Origin: Hyphomicrobiales bacterium
GTDB lineage: Bacteria; Pseudomonadota; Alphaproteobacteria; Rhizobiales; Beijerinckiaceae
Assembly (NCBI GenBank): GCA_027483895.1
Contig: JAIXTP010000021.1
Coordinates: 1 to 64,000 of the forward strand
DNA length: 64,000 nucleotides
Reading direction: 5' to 3'
In this document: piece after piece, positions 53,804 through 62,990 of the stretch
Position numbering within the stretch: the stretch's first letter is position 1
How the letters are laid out: each line of letters opens with the position of its first letter
Position numbers and translations under genes: made by a program
Notes under the pieces: model-generated
What the model saw: only the letters and a program-made list of their open reading frames with translations
Database searches by the model: none
What the model was told of the DNA's origin: nothing

Positions 53804-55383
53804 TCCGGGTCGTCTTTCATCTCGTCCTGATCGGCCTAGTCGCGGCAGGCTTCGCATGGCTCGCGGACAAGCCCGGCGGCCTCGTCCTCCGCTTCGAGGA
53901 TCTGCAGATCGAGACCTCGCTCGTCGCGGCCGTGGTCGGCCTGCTGCTGCTGGTCGCCGTCGTGGATTTCGTCTGGCGCATCGTCCGCTTCATTCTGCGG
54001 CTGCCCTCCACCATCGGCTTCCTCGGCCGCGCGCGGAACCGCAACAAGGGCATCGAGGCGGTCACGCGCGGCATGATCGCGGTGGGCTCGGGCGACGTGA
54101 GGCTCGCACGCCGTTCCGCCGACGAAGCACGCAAACGTCTCGGCCCCGAGCCCTTGGCCCTTCTGCTGCAGGCGCAGGCCGCACAGCTCGCGGGCGACCG
54201 CGGCACCGCCGAGAGCGCCTTCCGGTCCATGCTCGACGACGGCGACACCCGCCTTCTCGGTCTTCGCGGGCTCTTCGTGGAAGCAAGGCGGCGCGGTGAT
54301 GCCGCCGCCGCGCTCGCCCATGCCGACGAGGCGCTCCGCCTCGCGCCCGGTGCGTCCTGGGCGGGCGAGGCGGTGCTCGAACGCCATTGTGCGGAAGGCC
54401 GGTGGACCGAAGCGCTCGCGGTGCTGGACCGCGCCTCTTCCGATCTCGATCGCGATGCCGTCCGGCGGCGGCGCGCGGTCCTGCTTGCCGCCGATGCCGA
54501 TGCGGCCGCCGCCACAGCGCCCGATACGGCGCTGGCCGAGGCCAAGGAAGCGCTGAAGCTCGCGCCCGATCTCGCGCCGGCGGCCCTGACGGCGGCACGC
54601 CTGCTCGTCGCCCGCGGCGATCTCCGCAAGGCGTCCAAGCTGCTCGAAAACGCCTGGCGCGCCGCGCCGCATCCCGAAATCGCGGAGCTCTACGTCCATC
54701 TCCGGCACGGCGACGCCGCACGCGACCGGCTCGCTCGCGCCGAACGGCTTCTGCTGCTCCAGCCCGACCAGCCGGACGGGCGCCATGCCGTGGCCAAGGC
54801 GGCGCTGGAAGCCCGCGACTTCGAACGCGTGCGCTCCGCCCTCCAGCCCCTTCTCGCCGGGCGTCCGACGGTGCGCGTCTGCCTTCTGATGGCGCGGATG
54901 GAAGAGATCGAGCACGGTGATGCGGGACATGTGCGCGAATGGCTCGCCCGTGCGTCGAGCGCGCCGCGCGACGAAGCGTGGATCGCGGACGGCCTCGCCT
55001 CCGAGAGCTGGGCGCCGGTCTCGCCCGTCTCCGGCCGGCTCGATGCGTTCCGCTGGATGCGCCCGGTCGACACGATCGCCGGTCCGGGCGGCGCGCCGCT
55101 GATCGATGCGGCCGAGCCGTCCGACCCCGAAACCCCGGCCTTGGCGACTGCTGCGGCACCCGTCGAAGCCGATCCGGTGCGACCCCCACCGGAAGGGATG
55201 AAAGCGGAGCAGGACGCGCGGGATGTGTCCGGCCCCCGGCCGAACGCTCGGGCCGCCGGCCGCTCCGCGGGCATGCGGGCGGCTCCTACGGAGGTGGTGT
55301 TTCCCTATCCTTCGGCGCCCGACGATCCCGGACCGGGCGACGTGATCGAGGGCACGGAGGCGCGGAACCGTCTGCCCGTGTGA
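53800..55383 (+). CDS. hemY: HemY N-terminal domain TPR protein
   Basis: A 527-residue inner-membrane protein: two hydrophobic segments (about residues 5-20 and 40-60), then a TPR array (about 85-400). This is the HemY found beside hemCD, whose role in haem synthesis is not firmly defined, and not protoporphyrinogen oxidase. The last about 100 residues are Pro/Ala-rich and probably disordered. Translationally coupled to the mic60 gene. tRNA-Thr follows 59 bases on. Confidence 0.9.
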   Translation: MIRVVFHLVLIGLVAAGFAWLADKPGGLVLRFEDLQIETSLVAAVVGLLLLVAVVDFVWRIVRFILRLPSTIGFLGRARNRNKGIEAVTRGMIAVGSGDVRLARRSADEARKRLGPEPLALLLQAQAAQLAGDRGTAESAFRSMLDDGDTRLLGLRGLFVEARRRGDAAAALAHADEALRLAPGASWAGEAVLERHCAEGRWTEALAVLDRASSDLDRDAVRRRRAVLLAADADAAAATAPDTALAEAKEALKLAPDLAPAALTAARLLVARGDLRKASKLLENAWRAAPHPEIAELYVHLRHGDAARDRLARAERLLLLQPDQPDGRHAVAKAALEARDFERVRSALQPLLAGRPTVRVCLLMARMEEIEHGDAGHVREWLARASSAPRDEAWIADGLASESWAPVSPVSGRLDAFRWMRPVDTIAGPGGAPLIDAAEPSDPETPALATAAAPVEADPVRPPPEGMKAEQDARDVSGPRPNARAAGRSAGMRAAPTEVVFPYPSAPDDPGPGDVIEGTEARNRLPV

Positions 55384-55442
55384 ACGGCCGCTTGCGCCGC
55401 TCGCCCCCCGAGGGTATAGGAACGCCGCGCTCGGCGCCGTGC

Positions 55443-55518
55443 GCCGCAATAGCTCAGCTGGTAGAGCACCTCATTCGTAATGAGGGGGTCGGGGGTTCGA
55501 ATCCCTCTTGCGGCACCA
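55443..55518 (+). tRNA. tRNA-Thr(CGT)
   Basis: A 76-nt cloverleaf with encoded CCA. The acceptor stem pairs GCCGCAA with TTGCGGC. The anticodon loop TTCGTAA on the CCTCA/TGAGG stem gives CGT, reading ACG. The T-arm is GGGGG-TTCGAAT-CCCTC. Threonine tRNAs are ANN readers and thus substrates of TsaD, encoded nearby. Confidence 0.96.
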
Positions 55519-55628
55519 CTTCTCCGCCTCGATCCGCCTCCCGACATCTACCGATTGCCTCCGCGGGCGCGCTCGCCCAGATTGACGCCGCGTTCCGGCG
55601 GAAAGCCGTCGATTCGGGAGTGGCGTGT

Positions 55629-56657
55629 ATGCGTTCGATTGCTGCGATCTTCCTTCTGGCGCTGTCCGGCTTCGCCGCTGCGGCTCAGCCGATGAACGAC
55701 GAGGCGTTCGGGCGCCATGTGCTGCAGAACTACAAGGCGGGATCGCCGCAGGGAAAGCCGGTCGAGATCGGCCTGAAGGTCGTCGCGCTGCCGACCGGCG
55801 AACTCGTGGCACCCCGCATCGCCGTGCCGCCGTCCGACGAAGGCTGGGCCAATACGCATCTGCTGGTGGGCTGCAGCGATATGCCCGAAACCAAGGCATG
55901 GACGGCCTACAGGCTTTCGGCCACCTCCGACTTCGCGCATTTCGACGACACGGAAGCCTATGAGACGCGCTCGGCGCCGCGCTTCACTGTGATGCTGCAG
56001 GGCTGCAAGCTGACGGCGGAGGCGCCGACGGGGAGCGCGGACGAGGTCAAGGACCGCAATATCGCGCTCCGCAACAGCACGGAAAATCTGCGGATCGGGC
56101 CGACCTTCGTCTGCGCGGACTGGTCCAAATGCCCGGGCCTCGCCCAGGTCGTGCTGACCGAAAGCGCGGCGCCGCATGCGCTCGGCAAGGCCGACGTCGC
56201 GCTGGTCCAGCCCTACCAGATCCTGCGCCACGCGCTGCCCGCCGATCAGCAGAAGCTCCGGGCGGAGAGCGGCAAATTCTCGGAAGCCGTGGTCAAGGAC
56301 TGCCGCATTCCCAAGCGCATCAACGCCGAAGATCCGCACGGCAATGCCGAAGGCACCGATCGCTTCGCGCCCTGCGTGGCCAAGGCCTATGCGCGCCAAC
56401 GCGCGCTGTGGCTCGCGGCGGTCGACGCCCTGAACGTTCCGGGAGCCGCGGAAGAGGCGCGGCGCGAGCCGGCCGAGCACTGGTTCCTTCAGTCGCTGCT
56501 GAAGTTCCACGGCTTCCTGCCCGACACCACGCGGATCGACGGCTCCTACGGCGCGGGAACGCGCACCGCGATCGCCGCGGCGCAGACCCGGGCCGGGCTG
56601 CCGGCCGACGGCTTCATGAGCGACGCCGTCGCGCTCTGGCTCATGGCGCGTCCGTGA
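55629..56657 (+). CDS. Exported protein with C-terminal peptidoglycan-binding-like segment
   Basis: A 342-residue secreted protein with a signal peptide (about residues 1-19, LLALSGFAAAA). The main body (20-280), with several Cys residues (VGCSD, LQGCKL, FVCADWSKCPG), is not recognised. The C-terminal about 55 residues resemble a peptidoglycan-binding domain type 1 repeat: FLQSLLKFHGFLPDTTRIDG then GAGTRTAIAAAQTRAGLPADG. ATG at 55629 has GGGAG upstream; a GTG three codons earlier is possible. It stands alone after tRNA-Thr. Confidence 0.75.
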   Translation: MRSIAAIFLLALSGFAAAAQPMNDEAFGRHVLQNYKAGSPQGKPVEIGLKVVALPTGELVAPRIAVPPSDEGWANTHLLVGCSDMPETKAWTAYRLSATSDFAHFDDTEAYETRSAPRFTVMLQGCKLTAEAPTGSADEVKDRNIALRNSTENLRIGPTFVCADWSKCPGLAQVVLTESAAPHALGKADVALVQPYQILRHALPADQQKLRAESGKFSEAVVKDCRIPKRINAEDPHGNAEGTDRFAPCVAKAYARQRALWLAAVDALNVPGAAEEARREPAEHWFLQSLLKFHGFLPDTTRIDGSYGAGTRTAIAAAQTRAGLPADGFMSDAVALWLMARP

Positions 56658-56700
56658 GGCCGGGTCGTCTTCAAAAACCGAGGGCCCGCGCCCTCGAAGC

Positions 56701-57084
56701 TCACTTCTTCTCGCGGATATAGACGTAGGTCGGCTTGTTCTTTTCCTTGAGCTTCAGCCGATCGCCCTCGAGCACCGCCGTGATGCGGCCGGACGGCTTG
56801 CGATCCTTGGTGAATTCGCAGGCGACGCCGTCCTCCGCGCCGAGCTTCTCGATCGTACAGCGGATGGACCCCTTCATCGCCTCCCAAGAGTTCTTCTCGA
56901 TGGTCAGCCGAGGCAGAAGGATCTCGATGGCGAAGACCGACGTGTCGCCTGGGGAGCCCTTCGGAAAATCGGGCTCGGCTCGCGTGAGATCGCTGCTGAA
57001 GGTCCAGGATCCGTCCGGGCTCGACGGCGCGCAGGCCGCCAGAACAAGCCCCGCTCCGAGGGCGGCAAGATGCATGAATTTCAA
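56701..57084 (-). CDS. Small putative lipoprotein
   Basis: A 127-residue exported protein with a lipobox (GLVLAAC), so it is likely lipid-anchored. The mature part has no family I know; SGRITAVLEGDRLKLKEKN suggests a beta-rich domain. The TTG start at 57084 follows AAAGGAG; an ATG three codons later is an alternative. It is divergent from the lytic transglycosylase gene across an AT-rich 176-base gap whose only notable feature is the small dyad TCACG/CGTGA before the transglycosylase. Confidence 0.65.
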   Translation of the reverse strand: MKFMHLAALGAGLVLAACAPSSPDGSWTFSSDLTRAEPDFPKGSPGDTSVFAIEILLPRLTIEKNSWEAMKGSIRCTIEKLGAEDGVACEFTKDRKPSGRITAVLEGDRLKLKEKNKPTYVYIREKK

Positions 57085-57260
57085 CGCGGGCACTCCTTTT
57101 CGATGATCCCGAAATGAAGAATTTCGTATTCCTCGGATGATCGATTTCAATTTTGAATGAATACGAATGATCAACGATTCATAAACCATCATTTCTCGCG
57201 ATTTTTTATCACGGGGATCGTGACACAGTCTCGCCCCATTTGGACGCGATACGCCGGCCC

Positions 57261-57701
57261 ATGAAGACTACCGTCCTGATCTGCGCGACTCTGCTTGCCT
57301 GCGCACCCGCCGGCGTCTCTGCCAAGACACCCTCGCTCGAAAACCGCACCGCCATCATCGCCCTGATCGAAGCCGAAGCCGAAGCGCAGGACGTGCCTGC
57401 GGCTCTGGCGGTCGCAGTGGCCCGCGTCGAAAGCGGCCTGAATCCCGACGCCCGCGGCGCGGGCCCGATCGGCCTCATGCAGATCATGCCCGCCACCGCC
57501 CGCTCGGTCGGCTATTCCGGCCATGACCACGGCCTTCTCGATGCGCGGGTGAACGCGCGCTACGGCATCCGCTATCTCAAGAAAGCGCTCGAGGTGTGCG
57601 ACGGCGACCAGCGCTGCGCCGCCAGCCGCTACAAGAGCGGGCTGCGCAACGTCCGCCACAAGGACTATGAGCGCAAGGTGGAGCTCGCGGGAGGCTTCTA
57701 A
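57261..57701 (+). CDS. Small lytic transglycosylase (SLT domain)
   Basis: A 146-residue exported protein: signal peptide (about residues 1-22) then a compact SLT domain. The catalytic glutamate is in ARVESGLNPDARG (near residue 63), followed by GPIGLMQIMPATARSVGY. Cys residues near the end (CDGDQRC) may pair. It cleaves peptidoglycan strands. Its last four bases overlap the convergent chromate transporter gene. Confidence 0.92.
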   Translation: MKTTVLICATLLACAPAGVSAKTPSLENRTAIIALIEAEAEAQDVPAALAVAVARVESGLNPDARGAGPIGLMQIMPATARSVGYSGHDHGLLDARVNARYGIRYLKKALEVCDGDQRCAASRYKSGLRNVRHKDYERKVELAGGF

Positions 57702-59023
57702 CGCGCGATCAGACCGGCAGCGGCGCAGACGGCGAGCGTCCCCGGCAGTCCGAGGCGCGTCCTGAACAGAAGAACCGCCCCGAGGACGGCGAGCGCCGCC
57801 GCCGCGGGGTCGAAGGACGCGAGGACCGGAAGGTCCAAGGATGCGGGACCCAGGACGAGGGCCCGAGTCCGTCCGAACAGGACATGCATCGCGAACCAGA
57901 GCGCCAGATGCCCGATGACGCCGACAACGGCGGCGGTGATGACGGCCAGCGCGCCGGAGAGAGCCGCGTTCCGGCGAAGCCTCTCGATCGAGGGCGCGGC
58001 GAGGAAGATCCAGAGAAAACAGGGCACGAAGGTGACCCAAGTCGTCAGGACGGCGCCGATGAGGCCGCCGACCAAGGGCGAAGCCCCCGCCGCATCGCGG
58101 AACGCGGCGAGAAAGCCCACGAAGGTCAGAACGAGAATCAGCGGGCCCGGCGTGGTTTCGGCAAGCGCGAGGCCGTCCAGCATCTCGCCCGGCGTGAGCC
58201 AGCCATAGGTTTCGACCGCCGCCTGCGCGACATAGGCGAGGACGGCGTAGGCGCCGCCGAAGGTGATGACCGCCATCTTGGAAAAGAAGATCGCGACGGC
58301 CGTATAGGTCGTTTCGGCCCCGAAGATGGGGACGAGCGCGAGGACCGGGGCGACCCAGAGCACCCCCCCGACGGCGATGATCCGAAGCGACCGGCCCGGG
58401 CCGGACGACACGGCCGGAGCGATTTCGGCCTCGTCCTCTTCCTTGGCGCCGGCGGGAAGGCGGGCCGACCGGGCAAGCATCCACCCGGCCGCACCCGCCG
58501 ACAGCACCACGACGGGGAACGGCACGCCGAAGGCGAAGAGCGCGATGAAGGCGAGAACCGCCGCGATGCGATGAGTCGACGTGATCAAGGCCCGTTTCGA
58601 CAGCCGGATCATCGCCTGAAGCAGGATCGCGAGAACGGCCGCCTTCAGGCCGAAGAACAGGCCCGCCACGAAGGGGACCGAGCCGTAGAGCGCGTAGGCC
58701 GTGCCGAGCGCGAGAATGACGAAGAAGCCCGGCAGGACGAACAGCGTGCCCGCGACGAGGCCGCCGCGGGTGCCGTGCAGCAGCCAGCCCGCATAAATCG
58801 CGAGCTGCTGGGCCTCGGGGCCGGGCAGCAGCATGCAGAAATTCAGCGCGTGCAGGAACCGCCGGTCGGAGATCCACCGCTTCTCGTCGACGAGGATGCG
58901 GTGCATCAGCGCAATCTGACCGGCCGGGCCGCCGAAGGACAGAAGACCGATGCGGGCCCAGACCTTCACCGCCTCTCGAAAACCCGGAGGACGGAGAAGG
59001 CCGCCGCCGGGCATATCGGTCAC
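57698..59023 (-). CDS. chrA: Chromate efflux transporter, two-domain ChrA type
   Basis: A 441-residue membrane protein with two CHR domains, the long-chain ChrA layout. Each half has the family signature: FGGPAGQIALMH then LPGPEAQQLAIYAGWLLHGTRGGLVAG in the first, FGGAYAVLAYVAQAAVETYGWL and ETTPGPLILVLTFVGFLAAF in the second. About ten hydrophobic segments. The GTG at 59023 gives a four-base overlap with the MAPEG gene; an ATG three codons later is possible. Confidence 0.92.
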   Translation of the reverse strand: MTDMPGGGLLRPPGFREAVKVWARIGLLSFGGPAGQIALMHRILVDEKRWISDRRFLHALNFCMLLPGPEAQQLAIYAGWLLHGTRGGLVAGTLFVLPGFFVILALGTAYALYGSVPFVAGLFFGLKAAVLAILLQAMIRLSKRALITSTHRIAAVLAFIALFAFGVPFPVVVLSAGAAGWMLARSARLPAGAKEEDEAEIAPAVSSGPGRSLRIIAVGGVLWVAPVLALVPIFGAETTYTAVAIFFSKMAVITFGGAYAVLAYVAQAAVETYGWLTPGEMLDGLALAETTPGPLILVLTFVGFLAAFRDAAGASPLVGGLIGAVLTTWVTFVPCFLWIFLAAPSIERLRRNAALSGALAVITAAVVGVIGHLALWFAMHVLFGRTRALVLGPASLDLPVLASFDPAAAALAVLGAVLLFRTRLGLPGTLAVCAAAGLIAR

Positions 59024-59424
59024 GAGGACATCCCGAAGATGCGGGGAAGGCTGCCCGCGACGAGCAGAAAAGCCGCGATGCCGAGGACCGTGAAGGTGCA
59101 GATCATGCCCGCCACGCGAAAACGGAAATTCTCCGCGGACTGCGACATGCCGTACGCGTGGAGGCACCGACCGACGAGCAGGAGCAGGCCGAGGCCGTGC
59201 AGGGCCTGGGCAGAGACGCTCTGCAATTCGAGCAGGGCGAGCGAAAACAGCGCGAGCGGGACATATTCGGCGAAATTGGCGTGGACGCGCACGCGACGTT
59301 CGAGGTCGCGGTCACCGCCGGTCCCGAGAGCGACCTTGGCGGAACGACGGATTCCGATGACCCGGACCGAGAGCACGACGAAGAGAAATGCGAGAAGACC
59401 CGCGTAGAACGGCACGACGACCAT
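59020..59424 (-). CDS. MAPEG family membrane protein
   Basis: A 134-residue membrane protein with four helices, resembling the MAPEG superfamily of eicosanoid and glutathione metabolism. RRVRVHANFAEYVPLALFSLALLEL and LLLLVGRCLHAYGM are the typical blocks. Coupled to the chromate transporter; the link is unclear but glutathione chemistry and chromate stress would fit. Confidence 0.88.
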   Translation of the reverse strand: MVVVPFYAGLLAFLFVVLSVRVIGIRRSAKVALGTGGDRDLERRVRVHANFAEYVPLALFSLALLELQSVSAQALHGLGLLLLVGRCLHAYGMSQSAENFRFRVAGMICTFTVLGIAAFLLVAGSLPRIFGMSS

Positions 59425-59442
59425 GGAAGAAGACCTCGCGGA

Positions 59443-59688
59443 TCAGAAGTCGCTGGTGATCCCTTTCAGCTCCCAGTCACCGTAGCGGACGGGCTCCGGA
59501 CCGTCACGGCCGTTCACTTCCTGCACGGGTTTGGCCGCCACGGCGGCGGCATCATACGCGGCGCGGCGCGCTTCCGCCTCGGCAAGGGCGCGGCGCGCTG
59601 CGGGCGTGAGCACTTTCGGCGGGGCCACAGGCTCCGCGGGAACGGCGCCGGAGGAGGCCGGATCGATCTTGGTTCCTTCGACGCTCAT
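59443..59688 (-). CDS. DUF1674 family protein (SdhAF4-like)
   Basis: An 81-residue protein ending in the DUF1674 signature GPEPVRYGDWELKGITSDF. Eukaryotic relatives (SDHAF4) assist flavinylated succinate dehydrogenase assembly. The N-terminal half is Ala/Pro-rich. The start at 59688 has AAGGCGAGGA. Divergent from rsmB, an arrangement common in alphaproteobacteria. Confidence 0.9.
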   Translation of the reverse strand: MSVEGTKIDPASSGAVPAEPVAPPKVLTPAARRALAEAEARRAAYDAAAVAAKPVQEVNGRDGPEPVRYGDWELKGITSDF

Positions 59689-59770
59689 GAAGTCCTCGCC
59701 TTGCCGTCCGACCCGATGTGGCGCCATAGAGAGGTCGGGTCAAGAAGACACGCATCGAAGGACGATCGAA

Positions 59771-61123
59771 TTGGCGAAAGCGGACAAGGCAAGAAAGCGC
59801 AAGCGCGACGACGAAGCCGCACCCGGCCTCGCCGCCCGGCGCCTCGCCGCCGCGGTCGTGATCGAGACGATCAAGCGCGGCCGCGCGCTCGACGAAACGC
59901 TCGATCGAATGATCGGCGGCCCCGAAGGCGAGACCTTGCCCGACCGCGACCGCGGGCTCGTCCGCGCCGTCGCGGGCGCGACCGTGCGCCGATACGGAAC
60001 GATCCGTGCCGCGCTCGACGCCTGCCTCAACGAGGGCGTCCCCGCCAAATCCGGCGAGATCGAAGGCATTCTGCTGACCGGGGCCGCGCAGATCCTGTTT
60101 CTCGACGTGCCGGACCATGCGGCTGTCGACCTCGCGGTGCGTGCCGCCCGGCTCGATCCCCGCGGCTTCCCTTTCGCCCCGCTGGTGAATGCCGTGCTCC
60201 GACGCATCGCGCGCGAGCGCGACGCGATCCTGTCCGGCGCCGACGCCTTCCGCGACGCACCGGACTGGCTGGCGGAGCGCTGGGTCGCGGCCTACGGGCG
60301 CGAGCGCGCCGAACGCATGGCCGCGCAGCACCGGGTGGAAGCCGCCGTCGACCTGACCGTGAAGGCGGATCCCGAGATCTGGGCCGAGCGCTTGGATGCG
60401 CTCCTGCTCCCGACCGGCTCGCTCCGGCTCCGGCAACGCACGCCGATCGTCGAGCTGCCGGGCTTCGATGAGGGCGCCTGGTGGGTGCAGGATGCGGCGG
60501 CCGCGTTGCCCGTGGCGATCCTGAAACCCGCAGCAGGCGAGAGAATCGTCGATCTCTGTGCCGCGCCCGGGGGCAAGACCGCACAACTCGCGGCGGCGGG
60601 GGCCGAAGTTCTGGCCGTGGACCGTTCGGCGCAGCGCCTCAAGACCCTGCAGGCGAACATGGACCGGCTGGGGCTCGTCGCGCGCGTCATGGCCGCGGAT
60701 GCTCTCGCGGTCGAGGAGACCGGCTTCGGCGCCGTGCTGCTCGATGCGCCGTGCTCCGCCACCGGCACGCTGCGGCGCCATCCCGACGTGGCTTGGACGA
60801 AAGGCCCGGCCGACGTGGCGAAGCTCGCCGATCTGCAGCGCCGCCTGCTCGACAAGGCCGCCGGAATGGTCGGGCCCGGCGGGCGGCTCGTCTACTGCAC
60901 CTGCTCGCTCGAACGCGAGGAAGGGGAAGCGCAGATCGAGGCCTTTCTGGCGCGCAACGCGGATTTCGAGCGCGTGCCCGTGACGGCCGACGACGTCCCG
61001 GGGCTCGGTGACGCGATCACGCCCGAGGGCGATCTTCGCACCCTGCCCTTCATGCTGGCGTCCGACGAAGATCGGCTGTCCGGCATCGACGGATTCTTCG
61101 TCTCGCGCCTGCGCCGCCGCTGA
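59771..61123 (+). CDS. rsmB: 16S rRNA m5C967 methyltransferase RsmB (Fmu/Sun)
   Basis: A 450-residue RNA methyltransferase: an N-terminal NusB-like RNA-binding domain (about 20-160) and a C-terminal SAM domain. The SAM motif is LCAAPGGKTAQLAAAG near residue 264; catalytic cysteines lie in LLDAPCSATGTLRRHPD and VYCTCSLEREEGE. TTG start with AAGGACG upstream. Followed by the heparinase-like gene and purH, a conserved alphaproteobacterial order. Confidence 0.95.
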   Translation: MAKADKARKRKRDDEAAPGLAARRLAAAVVIETIKRGRALDETLDRMIGGPEGETLPDRDRGLVRAVAGATVRRYGTIRAALDACLNEGVPAKSGEIEGILLTGAAQILFLDVPDHAAVDLAVRAARLDPRGFPFAPLVNAVLRRIARERDAILSGADAFRDAPDWLAERWVAAYGRERAERMAAQHRVEAAVDLTVKADPEIWAERLDALLLPTGSLRLRQRTPIVELPGFDEGAWWVQDAAAALPVAILKPAAGERIVDLCAAPGGKTAQLAAAGAEVLAVDRSAQRLKTLQANMDRLGLVARVMAADALAVEETGFGAVLLDAPCSATGTLRRHPDVAWTKGPADVAKLADLQRRLLDKAAGMVGPGGRLVYCTCSLEREEGEAQIEAFLARNADFERVPVTADDVPGLGDAITPEGDLRTLPFMLASDEDRLSGIDGFFVSRLRRR

Positions 61124-61201
61124 GACGGCGGGGACGGGGAGTCAATCGGCGCACGATCGTTTAGGCTGGCCCCTCGTGATTCGAAGGGAGCCGATCGCCG
61201 C

Positions 61202-62896
61202 ATGAGCGGAGAGCGTTGGATCGTGGCGGTTTTCCAGCTGCGCGAGGTGCTGCGGCGGACCGCGCGCATCGCGACGGCGCCGTTGCGCCTTCTCGTCCCT
61301 TCGCTCGGCCGCGGCACATCGGACCGCATGGTGATCGCGCCGCAGGACCTGCGGACCACGGACCCGACGATCGCCTCCGACATCTATGCGGGCTATTTCG
61401 CCTTCGGCGGCAAGGTGGTCGCCACCGAGGGCCGCTCGCCCTTCGAGACGCTGCCCCCCAATGCCGCATGGGCCGAGGAGCTGATGGGCTTCGGCTGGCT
61501 GCGCCATCTCCGCGCCGCGGAAACGGCGCTGGCCCGCGCCAATGCCCGCGCGCTCGTCGACGACTGGATCTCGATCTGCCGCAGGCCGCGCGGCGCGGCG
61601 TGGGAAACCGGCGTCATCGCGCGCCGGCTGATCGCATGGATCACGCAGTCGCCGCTGGTGCTCGAAGGCGCGGACCGCGACTTCTATCGCCGCTTCATGC
61701 GCTCGATCGGCCGGCAGGCCCGTTTCCTCGGGCAGATCATGGACCAGTGCGACTGCCCGGAGCGGCGGCTGAGGGCCGCCGTGGCGCTCTGCTACGTGGC
61801 CCTCGCCACCCAGGGCACCGCGCCGCAGGTCCGCCGCACTGCGAAGCGCCTCGCAATGGAACTGGAGCGCCAGCTTCTGCCGGACGGCGGCCATCTGAGC
61901 CGCAATCCGGCGATCCTGCTGGATCTCCTCGCCGATCTGCTCCCGCTCCGGCAGGTCTTCGCGACGCAGGGCATCGAGCCGCCGCAGGAACTGCTCAACG
62001 CCGTCGACCGGATCGGCCCCATGCTGCGGCTCTTCCGTCATGGCGACGGGACGCTCGCGCTCTTCAACGGCATGGCGCGAACGCAGGCCGACGTGCTCGC
62101 CACGGTACTCGCCTATCAGGACGTCCGCTCGCTTCCGATGGAGAATGCCGGTCCGTCCGGCTACCAGCGGGTGCAGGCGGGCCAATCCCTGCTGATCATG
62201 GATGCGGGCGCACCTCCGCCCGAGGCCTTTTCGGGCTTCGCCCATGCCGGCTGCCTCTCGTTCGAATTCTCGGACGCCATGCAGAAGGTGATCGTGAATT
62301 GCGGCGCGCCGCCGCCGGGCTTCGAGCAATACAGGGAGACGGCTCGCGCGACGGCGGCCCATTCCACGCTCGTGGTCGGCGGCACGTCCTCCTGCAGCTT
62401 CGCGCCGACGGAGCGGGTGCGTTGGCCCCGCGGCGCGCCGATCATCGCGGGACCGCGCGAGGTCACCTGCGTGCGCGAGACGACGGGCGACGGCACGCTG
62501 ATCGCGGCCTCGCACGACGGCTATGCGGCCCGGGGCCTGCGCCACGAGAGGACGCTCCGGTTCTCTCCCGACGGCATGCGGCTCGAGGGAACCGACATGA
62601 TCGCCGTGGTGGCCGAAGCGAAGACGACGAAGCACGAGGACGACTACGCGGTCATCTTCCATCTTCAGCCGGGGATCGATACCGCCCCGCTCGAAGACGG
62701 GGACGGGCTGATCCTCACCGCTCCGGGCGGTCGGCGCTGGCTGTTCGAATCCCGCGACGTGCCCGTGACGGTCGAAGACGGCGCGGTCTTCGCGGTTCCC
62801 GACGGTGCGCGGCGCACGAACAAGATCGTGCTGTCGGCACGTTTCAGGACGCTTCCGGCCCTGCGCTGGAGCCTGTCGCGCATTCAGGACCTCTGA
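61202..62896 (+). CDS. Heparinase II/III-like protein
   Basis: A 564-residue protein of the heparinase II/III family. The N-terminal part is an alpha-toroid (about 60-330; [24 protein letters not shown]), the C-terminal part a beta-sandwich with GHARGLR-like [21 protein letters not shown] typical of the lyase domain. No signal peptide is clear. Found next to rsmB in most alphaproteobacteria; the substrate is unknown and probably not heparin. Confidence 0.9.
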   Translation: MSGERWIVAVFQLREVLRRTARIATAPLRLLVPSLGRGTSDRMVIAPQDLRTTDPTIASDIYAGYFAFGGKVVATEGRSPFETLPPNAAWAEELMGFGWLRHLRAAETALARANARALVDDWISICRRPRGAAWETGVIARRLIAWITQSPLVLEGADRDFYRRFMRSIGRQARFLGQIMDQCDCPERRLRAAVALCYVALATQGTAPQVRRTAKRLAMELERQLLPDGGHLSRNPAILLDLLADLLPLRQVFATQGIEPPQELLNAVDRIGPMLRLFRHGDGTLALFNGMARTQADVLATVLAYQDVRSLPMENAGPSGYQRVQAGQSLLIMDAGAPPPEAFSGFAHAGCLSFEFSDAMQKVIVNCGAPPPGFEQYRETARATAAHSTLVVGGTSSCSFAPTERVRWPRGAPIIAGPREVTCVRETTGDGTLIAASHDGYAARGLRHERTLRFSPDGMRLEGTDMIAVVAEAKTTKHEDDYAVIFHLQPGIDTAPLEDGDGLILTAPGGRRWLFESRDVPVTVEDGAVFAVPDGARRTNKIVLSARFRTLPALRWSLSRIQDL

Positions 62897-62990
62897 TCCT
62901 CGTCGCACCCTCTCATGCGAAGAGGGTGTTTCGACCGCGGAACCCGCGTGCTATGGCGGCGCCCTGTCGTCACTCTGCCGAGGCTGCGCC